Source of the DNA: CAYURR01 sp964446745
GTDB taxonomy: Bacteria > Bacillota > Clostridia > Lachnospirales > WQUN01
Direction of reading: 5' to 3'
DNA length: 9,965 bases
Assembly: GCA_964446745.1 (NCBI GenBank)
Contig: CAYURR010000113.1
Location: forward strand, 1-9,965
Within the stretch, counting starts at the first letter, position 1. Each line of letters begins with the position of its first letter. Shown piece after piece: positions 1 through 7,515 of the stretch. The position numbers and the translations under genes are program-made. A model generated the notes under the pieces. The model did not search any database. It was not told the DNA's origin and saw only the letters and a list, made by a program, of their open reading frames with translations.

Positions 1-13
1 TTAGGAGCAATGG

Positions 14-517
14 ATGAAGCAAGCATATACGATCGACAGCACCGGGACACACTCTGTGAGCAATAAAAAGGTCTGGGACGTGTACATGCCATATGAACGG
101 GCTGCATATTCGTATATTCTGACCGAAAAGGTCAACCACATCGAGGGCACGGTTAAAGAAATCGGTGAAAAACTGAAACTGTCACCGATGTATACCATCG
201 CGTTCATCGACGGGATCAACGAAGCATTGGATAAGCAAATCGAGATCAACGAATTGAACGAGGAGTCGCAGGTTGTCTTGGACTTCACATTCGAAAACCT
301 GTATAGGAAGATGGTAGACTATAAGGCCGACACGTTGTACACGATGGATGAGTGGAAGAATGTCTTTGATGAGGACAAGCTCACATGGATGTTTAAGGAT
401 CAAAGGCAGGCCGGTACATTCAGACGTGAGGGAGCAAAGATAGGCCGAAACGACCCCTGCCCCTGTGGCAGCGGCAGGAAGTACAAGCAATGCTGCGGGA
501 AGAACAAAACAGCGTGA
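14..517 (+). CDS. SEC-C metal-binding motif protein
   Basis: This encodes a 167-residue soluble protein of unknown function. It ends in a SEC-C zinc motif: GRNDPCPCGSGRKYKQCCG starts near residue 144, with Cys149, Cys151, Cys160 and Cys161 in the C-x-C-x8-C-C spacing. The same motif closes the SecA translocase and many unrelated small proteins, where it binds one zinc ion. The first 130 residues look helical and acidic and resemble a small Clostridia family carrying this tail, but I recognise no catalytic residues. The ATG at 14 follows AGGAG at 3-7 with a 6-base spacer. The ATG at 10 is in another frame and soon stops. The gene overlaps the start of the next one, which suggests translational coupling. 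The motif assignment is firm; the function is unknown. Confidence 0.9.
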   Translation: MKQAYTIDSTGTHSVSNKKVWDVYMPYERAAYSYILTEKVNHIEGTVKEIGEKLKLSPMYTIAFIDGINEALDKQIEINELNEESQVVLDFTFENLYRKMVDYKADTLYTMDEWKNVFDEDKLTWMFKDQRQAGTFRREGAKIGRNDPCPCGSGRKYKQCCGKNKTA

Positions 518-1566
518 GCCATGCTCTACCCGATGAGATCATAGAACGTGCTGCAAGGCTCATAAGATCCGGAGGTCTTGTCGCGTTTCCGACTGAAACG
601 GTCTACGGTCTCACTGCAAATATGTATGACGAGGCTGCTACAAAGCGCATCTACATTACAAAAAAACGTCCGACAGATAATCCGTTGATACTGCATATAC
701 ATGAATTCTCTCAGCTGTATGAGCTTGCGCACGACATCTATGGCACCGCGAGAATATGTGCCGAGCGTTTCTGGCCTGGACCCTTGACTGTCGTATTGCC
801 TAAAAAGCCTTCTGTACCGCTATGGGTTACGGGCGGGCTTAACACGGTCGCCATACGCTTCCCGTCAAATGAGGTTGCATTGAAGCTGATCAAGGCTACA
901 GGGATCCCATTACCGGCACCGAGTGCTAACCCATCGGGTAAACCAAGTCCTACCTCTGCGTTGCACGTATCTGCTGATTACCCAAACGGTGAGATAGACA
1001 TGATTATCGATGGCGGCGACACCGTTTATGGTTTGGAATCAACAGTCATAGACCTCTCTGTATCCGAGACGCCGATATTGCTACGTCCGGGAGGTGTTAC
1101 CACCGAGATGCTTACACAAGTATTCGGACTTGTGGACGGGGTCAAGATGGACAAGCTTACAAGCGATGCGCCGAAAGCTCCAGGCATGAAATACAAACAC
1201 TACGCTCCGGACGCCGATATGACCATATATTCGGGTGCGCCGGAGGATGTCGTGAGCGCAATTATAAGCGCTACTGACAATTTCTTGTCTCGTCATCCCG
1301 GAAAAACTGTCGGCATACTCACAACCGAGCAGAATATGCAATGCTTTACTCGTCATCTTCAACAAGATAACCGGGTAGTAATACTGTCTGTAGGCGACAG
1401 AAATGATTTAACAACAGTTTCTCACAAGCTTTTCGGCTGCCTCAGGGATTTTGACAGTAAAAATGTGGATATAATCTACGCAGAGGGGTTTAAGAACGAC
1501 GAAATGGGGCTGGCCGTGATGAACAGGCTTTCCAAGGCCGCCTCGGGACGTATTAAGTATGTGTAG
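490..1566 (+). CDS. tsaC: Threonylcarbamoyl-AMP synthase (Sua5/TsaC2 type)
   Basis: This cytosolic enzyme makes L-threonylcarbamoyl-AMP from threonine, bicarbonate and ATP, the first step of t6A formation at position 37 of ANN-decoding tRNAs. The YrdC domain covers roughly residues 14-205, with FPTETVYGL (33-41), KKRPTDNPL (57-65), RFWPGPLT (93-100), APSANPSGKPSPT (143-155) and a GGDTVYGLEST stretch (175-185). The linker PGMKYKHYAP (231-240) leads into a C-terminal Sua5 domain to residue 358, so this is the long two-domain form, as in B. subtilis YwlC. The ATG at 490 follows AGGAAG (476-481) with 8 bases between, and lies within the previous gene's SEC-C codons. An in-frame GTG at 514 overlaps that gene's stop as GTGA and is the alternative start. 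Confidence 0.96.
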   Translation: MLREEQNSVSHALPDEIIERAARLIRSGGLVAFPTETVYGLTANMYDEAATKRIYITKKRPTDNPLILHIHEFSQLYELAHDIYGTARICAERFWPGPLTVVLPKKPSVPLWVTGGLNTVAIRFPSNEVALKLIKATGIPLPAPSANPSGKPSPTSALHVSADYPNGEIDMIIDGGDTVYGLESTVIDLSVSETPILLRPGGVTTEMLTQVFGLVDGVKMDKLTSDAPKAPGMKYKHYAPDADMTIYSGAPEDVVSAIISATDNFLSRHPGKTVGILTTEQNMQCFTRHLQQDNRVVILSVGDRNDLTTVSHKLFGCLRDFDSKNVDIIYAEGFKNDEMGLAVMNRLSKAASGRIKYV

Positions 1567-1605
1567 GCTTTATTATGTATGCTTTATTTAGAATGGGTGC
1601 GTTAA

Positions 1606-2673
1606 ATGAAAATACTCTTTGTGTGCACGGGTAACACCTGCCGCAGTCCCATGGCTGCGGCTATAGCCGCGTCGATGTACCCCTCGCACGACTTTGATTC
1701 GGCAGGGATATCAGTCTATTTCCCTTCGGAGGCGAGCACAAATGCTGTATGTGCGGCAAAAAAATACGGAGGCGATCTGAGCTCACATATGTCTAAGCAG
1801 GTGAGTGTCGAGCTTTTGGACAGTGCCGATACTATCTTCACAATGACCGCATATCACAAAGAAGCGCTTATTTCGATGTCACCCGCCCACTCTTTCAAGA
1901 TCATGACCCTTTCCGATACGGACATCTGTGATCCGTTTGGCGGGGACTTACCTGTTTACGAGAAATGCGCAACACAGATATATAATTGTATAGTAGCCTT
2001 AAAATTGCAGCAGGCGCTGCCAAACCAACCACAAGGAGGAGAACAAATGGCAAAGCTTCATGTAATCGACCATCCGCTTATCAAGAACAAGATCTCCATG
2101 CTTAGGAGCATCGAAACCGGTAACAAGGAGTTTCGCGAGATCGTCGAGGAAGTCGCAACATTGATCTGCTACGAGGCGACAAGGGATGTACCGACCGTGG
2201 AGGTCGATATAGAAACACCGATATGTGTAACAAAGGGTCGTATCATTGAGCAAAAATTCGGTATCGTACCGATACTACGCGCGGGTATAGGTATGGTCAG
2301 CGGTATGTTGAACCTGATGCCCACGGCTAAGGTCGGACATATAGGTATCTACCGTGATCCAGAAACACTTAAGCCCGTAGAATATTACTGCAAGTTACCT
2401 ACCGATGCTAACGAGCGCGATATCTTTTTGATCGATCCGATGCTTGCCACAGGCGGCACCGCATCATACGCTATTGACTATCTGAAGCAGCGTGGCGTAA
2501 AGCGCATAAAGCTGTTGTGCCTTTTGGCCGCACCCGAGGGTGTTGCACGCATCAATAAGGATCATCCGGATGTGGACATATACACATCTGAGTACGACGA
2601 ACGCTTGAATGATCATGGATACATAGTACCCGGATTGGGCGATGCGGGCGATAGATTGTTCGGTACCAAGTAA
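1606..2673 (+). CDS. Phosphatase-uracil phosphoribosyltransferase continuous ORF
   Basis: This 355-codon frame holds two complete enzymes with no stop between them. Residues 1-135 are a low-molecular-weight tyrosine phosphatase fold. The P-loop CTGNTCRS is at 7-14 (nucleophile Cys7, Arg13), SAG at 32-34, and the general acid is Asp109 in DPFGG. Thr11 in the P-loop is the residue that directs B. subtilis YwlE to phosphoarginine, so protein-arginine phosphatase activity is likelier than tyrosine phosphatase activity. Residues 136-147 form a short Gln/Pro/Gly tail, then Met148 begins a full uracil phosphoribosyltransferase. The phosphatase part matches the length of stand-alone YwlE (about 150 residues), so nothing looks truncated. 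The start lacks a strong Shine-Dalgarno sequence; only GGGTG at 1595-1599 is near. A true bifunctional fusion, or a phosphatase whose stop was lost, both fit. Confidence 0.82.
   Translation: MKILFVCTGNTCRSPMAAAIAASMYPSHDFDSAGISVYFPSEASTNAVCAAKKYGGDLSSHMSKQVSVELLDSADTIFTMTAYHKEALISMSPAHSFKIMTLSDTDICDPFGGDLPVYEKCATQIYNCIVALKLQQALPNQPQGGEQMAKLHVIDHPLIKNKISMLRSIETGNKEFREIVEEVATLICYEATRDVPTVEVDIETPICVTKGRIIEQKFGIVPILRAGIGMVSGMLNLMPTAKVGHIGIYRDPETLKPVEYYCKLPTDANERDIFLIDPMLATGGTASYAIDYLKQRGVKRIKLLCLLAAPEGVARINKDHPDVDIYTSEYDERLNDHGYIVPGLGDAGDRLFGTK
2033..2039 (+). promoter_or_regulatory. Strong ribosome binding site for upp inside the phosphatase frame
   Basis: AAGGAGG is a full match to the anti-Shine-Dalgarno sequence and lies 7 bases before the ATG at 2047. 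It is translated as Gln-Gly-Gly in the upstream frame. It is the strongest ribosome binding site in the window and the main evidence that Upp is initiated independently. Confidence 0.88.
2047..2673 (+). CDS. upp: Uracil phosphoribosyltransferase (internal start)
   Basis: This pyrimidine salvage enzyme converts uracil and PRPP to UMP and diphosphate in the cytosol. Starting at the internal ATG at 2047 it is 208 residues, the same length as the E. coli enzyme, and begins with the family-typical MAKLHVIDHPLIKNK. Other signatures are GIVPILRAGIGMVSG, the PRPP-binding loop DPMLATGGTA and the C-terminal uracil-site segment YIVPGLGDAGDRLFGTK. A perfect AAGGAGG at 2033-2039 with a 7-base spacer precedes this ATG, so a separate Upp protein is very probably made even though the phosphatase frame reads straight through. 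In Firmicutes, rpiB and often glyA lie between ywlE and upp; both are absent here. The enzyme identity is certain; whether it also exists fused to the phosphatase is open. Confidence 0.93.
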   Translation: MAKLHVIDHPLIKNKISMLRSIETGNKEFREIVEEVATLICYEATRDVPTVEVDIETPICVTKGRIIEQKFGIVPILRAGIGMVSGMLNLMPTAKVGHIGIYRDPETLKPVEYYCKLPTDANERDIFLIDPMLATGGTASYAIDYLKQRGVKRIKLLCLLAAPEGVARINKDHPDVDIYTSEYDERLNDHGYIVPGLGDAGDRLFGTK

Positions 2674-2692
2674 CATCAAAACGCAATACCCT

Positions 2693-2697
2693 GGAGG
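2693..2697 (+). promoter_or_regulatory. Ribosome binding site that fixes a TTG start
   Basis: GGAGG lies 8 bases before the TTG at 2706 and decides the start of the glycosyltransferase gene. The next in-frame methionine is at residue 44, beyond the first membrane segment and the conserved KRGMHKEPIPRMGG region, so TTG is the credible initiator. It is read as formyl-Met in the protein numbering used here. Confidence 0.8.
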
Positions 2698-2705
2698 TCT
2701 TTTTT

Positions 2706-3734
2706 TTGGAGCATAATTGGCTGTTGTATATTGCGGTGTTCGCTTGTGCGTTCGGCGTATCGCTTGTCGGAACACCTTACGCTAAAAAGTTATCCGTAAA
2801 GGTCGGTGCGATCGATTACCCGCGAAAGCGTGGTATGCATAAGGAACCTATACCGCGCATGGGCGGGGTTGCGATATTCTTTGGCTTTCTTGTCGCGTTT
2901 GGTATCGCTGTTATATTTATGTCCGAGTTGCGCTCGAGACAGGCCGTAGGCTTGGTACTCGGCGCGATCATCATTCTTGCTTCTGGTATGATCGACGATA
3001 TCTATTCCTTAAAACCACGCTACAAGCTCATCACACAATTCATCGCATCCTTGGTCGTTGTACTCACGGGTACGCGTCTTAATATCCATATGCCCCCGAT
3101 CAGCGGTTACATAAACGCGTTCAGTATACCCCTTACTATGCTCTGGATTATGGGCATGACCAATGCCGTCAACTATATCGACGGCTTGGACGGCCTTGCA
3201 GCCGGTGTATCTACTATTGCCGCATTGTGCTTGACAGCGCTCTGCGTTATCACAGGCTCACCAGTCGCTGTCGTACTGTCAGCGGCGGTCGCAGGCAGCT
3301 GCATGGGCTTCTTGCCACGCAACTTCAGCCCTGCTGAGGTTATTATGGGTGATACGGGCGCATTATTTTTGGGATATGTGCTCGCAGTCACCTCGATCAT
3401 AGGATTGTTTAAGGGATATGCTGTGTTGGCCGTTCTGACTGCATTTTTTGCGCTATCGTTACCGATATTTGATATCGTGTTCGCTACTCTGCGCAGGATG
3501 ATCAGGCGTTATAGCATCACCGACGCTGACGATGCTAAGGGGCATATCCACTATCGTCTCATGGCTTCGGGCTTTACGACACGTCAGTCCGTATTCATCC
3601 TATATGCGCTGAGCACCGTGTCAGCGATACTCGCTGTAGTCATCGCAATAGAAAACATCTGGGCATTGATCATAACTATAGTAGGACTTGGGATCATGCT
3701 TGTAACGATATATATGTACAGAAAACGTATTTAA
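2706..3734 (+). CDS. Polyprenyl-phosphate GlcNAc-1-phosphate transferase (WecA/TagO family)
   Basis: This is a polytopic membrane enzyme of the MraY/WecA/TagO family. It transfers a sugar 1-phosphate, probably GlcNAc-1-phosphate from UDP-GlcNAc, to undecaprenyl phosphate, the first membrane step of teichoic-acid-like or other wall glycopolymer synthesis. About ten hydrophobic segments are visible across 342 residues. Family signatures are PIPRMGG (48-54), the Mg-binding DD pair at 97-98 followed by SLKPRYK, NAVNYIDGLDGLA (153-165), MGDTG (214-218) and the cytoplasmic HIHYRL (280-285). The last is the WecA/TagO form of the nucleotide-sugar loop, with Tyr where HLHHRL proteins have His. The absence of a MraY-type C-terminus argues against MraY. 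It follows upp by 32 bases and precedes dnaB by 15, so it is operonic. The exact sugar cannot be read from sequence. Confidence 0.92.
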   Translation: MEHNWLLYIAVFACAFGVSLVGTPYAKKLSVKVGAIDYPRKRGMHKEPIPRMGGVAIFFGFLVAFGIAVIFMSELRSRQAVGLVLGAIIILASGMIDDIYSLKPRYKLITQFIASLVVVLTGTRLNIHMPPISGYINAFSIPLTMLWIMGMTNAVNYIDGLDGLAAGVSTIAALCLTALCVITGSPVAVVLSAAVAGSCMGFLPRNFSPAEVIMGDTGALFLGYVLAVTSIIGLFKGYAVLAVLTAFFALSLPIFDIVFATLRRMIRRYSITDADDAKGHIHYRLMASGFTTRQSVFILYALSTVSAILAVVIAIENIWALIITIVGLGIMLVTIYMYRKRI

Positions 3735-3749
3735 TAAAGGAACGATACC

Positions 3750-5090
3750 ATGGACGCGAATACCACCGCTCGCATACCACCGAATGATATACAGGCCGAA
3801 GAAGCCGTACTCTCGTGTATGCTGTTTGACCGGGAATCCGTCGTCATCGCATATGAAATGCTACGCGGCGAGGACTTTTACCGACCCGATTACCGGATTA
3901 TCTATGAGGCGCTTATCGATTTGTTTCTAAAGAACGTGCCGATAGACGTCGTAACACTCTGTAACAAGCTCACGGAGAATGCCATGCTCGAAAGCGTGGG
4001 CGGTACAAATGCGATAGCTACTATCGCAGCTGCGTTTTACACCTCCGCGAATATTCGACATTACGCAAAGATCGTTTCCGACCGCTCGGTACTGCGCAGG
4101 CTCATAAGGGCTTCGACGCAGATCACAAACGAGAGCTTTGAAGCCGCCGATGATGTTGACAACATCATAGATCGCGCCGAGAAGGGCATATTTGACATAG
4201 CCCAAGGCCGTAACATCTCGGAGTTCACACCATTATCCGAGGTATTGAACACGGCTGTGGATCATATCGAGATGCTATCTAAAAATGCCGGGCAGATAAC
4301 AGGCGTGCCCACGGGCTTTTACGATCTCGACAACAAAACCGCCGGGCTTCAGCCCGCAGAACTAATACTGCTGGGCGCACGCCCTTCAATGGGTAAATCT
4401 GCGCTGATGTTGAATATCGCTCACTCCGCCGCTGTGGTACATAACATACCGACAGCTTTTTTTTCGCTCGAAATGTCGAAGGAACAGTTGGTGTCGCGCT
4501 TAATCTGTGCCGAGGGTACGATCGACTCTCAAAAGCTACGTACAGGCGACTTGAACGATGCTGATTGGCTTAAGATAGCTGACGCAATCGGCACGTTACA
4601 GGACGGCAAGCTATACTTTGACGATACGGCTGCGATATCTATTGCACAGCTTCGTTCGAAATGCCGCAGGCTAAAGATTGAAAAAGGTCTCGGGCTTGTG
4701 CTGATCGATTATCTACAGCTCATGACTGGTTCGAGCTCACGTTATGAGTCACGTCAGCAAGAGATTTCCGATATCTCTCGCTCATTGAAAGCACTCGCAA
4801 AGGACCTCGAGTGTCCGGTGTTTACAGCCGCGCAGCTCTCGCGTGCCTGCGAGCAGCGTGCGGATCACCGCCCTATCCTCTCCGATTTACGTGAATCAGG
4901 CGCCATCGAGCAGGATGCGGATGTAGTAATGTTCTTATACCGTGACGAATACTATAATCCGGATACAGAGAAAAAAGGTATGGCAGAGGTCATCCTTGCA
5001 AAACATCGTAACGGCCCAACGGGTACCGTTGAGCTAGCATATCTGAACAAATACACGAAGTTTGTAAATACCGTGCAGAATTTCAATTAA
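3750..5090 (+). CDS. dnaB: Replicative DNA helicase DnaB
   Basis: This is the hexameric ATP-driven helicase that opens DNA ahead of the replication fork and binds primase (called DnaC in B. subtilis). The N-terminal DnaB domain spans about residues 9-110 (PPNDIQAEEAVLSCML near the start). The RecA-like domain from about 180 carries Walker A GARPSMGKS (209-217), a Walker B strand LVLIDYLQLM (316-325), QLSR (362-365), LSDLRESGAIEQDAD (377-391) and LAKHRNGPTG (416-425). The length of 446 residues is normal and there is no intein, although dnaB genes often carry one at these motifs. The ATG at 3750 follows AAAGGAA. It is usually next to rplI in Firmicutes; here it sits between a cell-wall gene and a dehydrogenase gene. 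Confidence 0.97.
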   Translation: MDANTTARIPPNDIQAEEAVLSCMLFDRESVVIAYEMLRGEDFYRPDYRIIYEALIDLFLKNVPIDVVTLCNKLTENAMLESVGGTNAIATIAAAFYTSANIRHYAKIVSDRSVLRRLIRASTQITNESFEAADDVDNIIDRAEKGIFDIAQGRNISEFTPLSEVLNTAVDHIEMLSKNAGQITGVPTGFYDLDNKTAGLQPAELILLGARPSMGKSALMLNIAHSAAVVHNIPTAFFSLEMSKEQLVSRLICAEGTIDSQKLRTGDLNDADWLKIADAIGTLQDGKLYFDDTAAISIAQLRSKCRRLKIEKGLGLVLIDYLQLMTGSSSRYESRQQEISDISRSLKALAKDLECPVFTAAQLSRACEQRADHRPILSDLRESGAIEQDADVVMFLYRDEYYNPDTEKKGMAEVILAKHRNGPTGTVELAYLNKYTKFVNTVQNFN

Positions 5091-5103
5091 CGCGGAGGTC
5101 TAT

Positions 5104-6213
5104 ATGAACTTTTCATACCATATGCCCACTAAGCTTATAATGGGTGAAATGAACGAACATGTTAACGAATTTAAAGGTTATGGCAAGCGCGCATTGATTG
5201 TGACGGGTCGTTCGTCGGCTAAAAACGGATCACTCGACGATGTAAAGGCTTGTCTCAATGCCGTTGGTGGGGGCTATGTGCTTACCGCGCCCGTTCCAGA
5301 AAACCCGGCGGTCGAGGATGTGGATGCCGGAGCCGATTTATGCCGTGCGGAGGGCTGCGATTTCATCGTGGCGATCGGCGGCGGCTCCGCTATGGATTGC
5401 GCAAAGGGTATAGCATTACTTGCTGCCAATCCGGGGTTATGCTGTATGGATCTGTTTACCGCCGACAAACTACCGCACTTACCGATGCTTGCGGTACCTA
5501 CAACAGCCGGCACAGGTTCCGAGACCACGCCGTTTTCTGTTTTGACGCTACATGATCAGAAGACAAAGAACTCAATTAAGCCATGGGCATTTTTTGAAAA
5601 AGCGTTTTTAAACGGCAGATACATGATAAATATGCCTAACGATATTACGTTGAGCACAGCCGTTGATGCGCTATGTCACTTAGTAGAAGGTTACCTATCC
5701 GCTAAGTCTAACTACTTTAGCGATACGATGGCCGAGGGTGCCTTCTTGAAATTCGCCGAGTGCTTGGACGCAATGGAGCGACGCAACTTTGAACTCGATG
5801 TACGGAACAAGCTGCTGATGCTCTCTTCGCTCGCGGGTATCGTGATCACACAGGCCAAAACCTCGTTGCCGCATCAGCTTGGCTACGCACTCACTTATAA
5901 TAAAAATATCCCACATGGCTATGCCACGGGGATACTTTTGACCGAATATATGCGATTGTGTTTGAAGAATACACATTGCCCCGAGCAGGCAAAAAAGGTC
6001 GCACGCGTATTAGAGCTACTCGGTTTCGCGTCGATAGACGCGTTCGAAGCGTTTATGAAAAAGGTAGTGAAATTGAATGATTTGGAAGTTTCCTCGCAAG
6101 AGATACTTGGTTACGCGGATCGCTTTTACCAAAACAAGGCCAAGCATGGTGTTCATCCCGCATCAATAACACTTGAGGATATCGAGGCCATCTATCGCAA
6201 CAGCCTCGGTTGA
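5104..6213 (+). CDS. Iron-containing alcohol dehydrogenase
   Basis: This is a group III (iron-type) alcohol dehydrogenase that interconverts alcohols and aldehydes or ketones with NAD(P)(H) in the cytosol. The N-terminal nucleotide-binding half holds GGGSAMDCAKGIALL (92-106) and VPTTAGTGSE (131-140). The C-terminal half supplies the four metal ligands in standard spacing: Asp188, His192, His257 in SLPHQLGYAL and His271 in IPHGYATG. All ligands are present, so it should be active. The length of 369 residues is typical. GGAGG at 5095-5099 precedes the ATG at 5104, and the gap after dnaB is 13 bases. The substrate cannot be set from sequence; butanol-dehydrogenase-like or general aldehyde reduction is possible. 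Its TGA stop touches the converging gene's stop with no spacer. Confidence 0.94.
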   Translation: MNFSYHMPTKLIMGEMNEHVNEFKGYGKRALIVTGRSSAKNGSLDDVKACLNAVGGGYVLTAPVPENPAVEDVDAGADLCRAEGCDFIVAIGGGSAMDCAKGIALLAANPGLCCMDLFTADKLPHLPMLAVPTTAGTGSETTPFSVLTLHDQKTKNSIKPWAFFEKAFLNGRYMINMPNDITLSTAVDALCHLVEGYLSAKSNYFSDTMAEGAFLKFAECLDAMERRNFELDVRNKLLMLSSLAGIVITQAKTSLPHQLGYALTYNKNIPHGYATGILLTEYMRLCLKNTHCPEQAKKVARVLELLGFASIDAFEAFMKKVVKLNDLEVSSQEILGYADRFYQNKAKHGVHPASITLEDIEAIYRNSLG

Positions 6214-7485
6214 TTATTGCCCTCCTACAGGAAATGTCTCCGAGCGTGGCGTGATGAACGCATAGCGGCTCTTTAGCATATTATTTACACCCACATATAT
6301 ACTCGAAATCTTATACCATGTAGTAATATCTATTTCCCCCGTAATCGGTAGGTTAAATACCCGCTGGAATACCTGTACGGTATTCTTGGTATTCGCCTCA
6401 TACTTACCGTTTGCGGGGTATATTTTTGGTATGCCCGGATAGCTGGAGGTAATAACGTTGAGCTCATTTTGAACCTTCTGTACGGCTTCGCCGCATATGC
6501 CGACCTTCAACACATATCCCGGGAACGAGTACGGTATACCACTGACCTTTTGCGCTGCGGATAGCGAAACGTCGTTTCCGTAGTAATATTTAAGGATGTT
6601 TATAGCGGTATAGCCTTGATCACCGAGATACTTACTACCCCATTGACTCAACCAGCCCGGATTGTTGACCTTTATGCCATCGTTGTATTGAGAGAAGAAC
6701 GGTACGTTATTATTGCCTCGTGTGATGTAGTAATAGAAAATGCTGTCGACAACCTTGGAGATACTGTCGAAGATCGTGCGGCCGTAGATAAACTTTTGGT
6801 CATATTGCGTCGAGGACGTGATTGTAAACGGATAACCCTTTGCAACATACCATTCGGTGTAGATCCTGTTTAGCGTAAACGACAGTATTGCAAATACATT
6901 GGCCTTTATAGTTTCGACCGGCCATGTCGCATATATCTCGCTCGATGCGACGTTCTTGATGTAATCCGTAAACGGGACGTTATAGTTTGGCGCTGCGCTG
7001 TTTGTGGGTAACCCGTCGTGTACAATCACAAATTCCGGTATGACAACGCGTGGTAGTACGAAAGTCGATATCGGGGGTTGCGTCAGTTCATCTGGGTTTT
7101 CTTTGATCTTTGGCGCATAATCACCAACTAGGGTATGCTGTGGCAGCTCGATATCCGTTAATAGCAACCCTGATTCCGAATCCGATAATAAAATAACATT
7201 TTGTATGCTCGTAATCCCGTCAAAGATCTCTATGTCATTAATTACCGTTGTTATTAACCCTTCTTTTTCTACTACGATGCTGTACAATCCGTATGGCAAC
7301 ACATCTGATTCGGGTACAAGCGAAGCGGCTGCATCAGGACAGTCCAGTCCCTCGATCAGCGCTTGCCCGTCCGCGTTGGTAACCACCGCGGGTATCTGGA
7401 CGTTTGTAAACGATATACGCGCGCCCGAAACCGGTTGCCCTACATTATCGGCAAATGTATTTATCAGCAGATTCCCTTTACCCAT
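6214..7485 (-). CDS. SpoIID-like lytic transglycosylase with peptidoglycan-binding domain
   Basis: This 423-residue protein is likely spore-associated. Residues 1-103 look like a carboxypeptidase-regulatory/Ig-like beta-sandwich (repeated Val/Ile/Gly strands, VSGARISFTNVQIPAVVTNADG type). Residues 104-165 are a Pro-rich linker. Residues 167-303 resemble the SpoIID/LytB domain, with Glu183 in SSEIYATWPVETIKA at the place of the SpoIID catalytic glutamate. Residues 325-395 are a PG_binding_1 domain. No signal peptide or membrane anchor is present, unlike SpoIID. The frame is open to an ATG at 7563, but I choose the ATG at 7485: GGAGG (7495-7491) is 5 bases before it, and a sigma-K promoter lies inside the extension. 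The domains are only moderately conserved, so catalytic activity is inferred and a structural role remains possible. Confidence 0.8.
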   Translation of the reverse strand: MGKGNLLINTFADNVGQPVSGARISFTNVQIPAVVTNADGQALIEGLDCPDAAASLVPESDVLPYGLYSIVVEKEGLITTVINDIEIFDGITSIQNVILLSDSESGLLLTDIELPQHTLVGDYAPKIKENPDELTQPPISTFVLPRVVIPEFVIVHDGLPTNSAAPNYNVPFTDYIKNVASSEIYATWPVETIKANVFAILSFTLNRIYTEWYVAKGYPFTITSSTQYDQKFIYGRTIFDSISKVVDSIFYYYITRGNNNVPFFSQYNDGIKVNNPGWLSQWGSKYLGDQGYTAINILKYYYGNDVSLSAAQKVSGIPYSFPGYVLKVGICGEAVQKVQNELNVITSSYPGIPKIYPANGKYEANTKNTVQVFQRVFNLPITGEIDITTWYKISSIYVGVNNMLKSRYAFITPRSETFPVGGQ

Positions 7486-7490
7486 AACTA

Positions 7491-7495
7491 CCTCC
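7491..7495 (-). promoter_or_regulatory. Ribosome binding site setting the start at 7485
   Basis: GGAGG on the minus strand lies 5 bases before the ATG at 7485. It falls within codons of the longer open frame and supports initiation at the sequence MGKGNLLINT rather than at 7563. Confidence 0.75.
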
Positions 7496-7515
7496 ATATC
7501 GGTATGCTGTACTTC

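Noticed and set aside
1567..1605. TAGAAT (1589-1594) as a sigma-A -10 element before the phosphatase gene, and the GCTTTATT direct repeat there
   Set aside because: No acceptable -35 element lies 16-18 bases upstream, and the repeat is short and AT-rich.
2691..2708. Run of eight T after CTGGAGG as an intrinsic terminator between upp and the glycosyltransferase gene
   Set aside because: No stable stem precedes the T run; the GGAGG serves as a ribosome binding site and the T run leads into the TTG start.
3750..5090. Intein in dnaB
   Set aside because: All helicase motifs are continuous and the length is normal for an intein-free protein.
5250..5555. 101-codon open frame inside the alcohol dehydrogenase
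   Set aside because: It is an out-of-frame shadow, Arg/Cys-rich, without a ribosome binding site, inside a clearly conserved gene.
6205..6244. CTCGG...CCGAG inverted repeat as a bidirectional terminator
   Set aside because: Only five base pairs with a loop of about 30 bases and no T tract; too weak.
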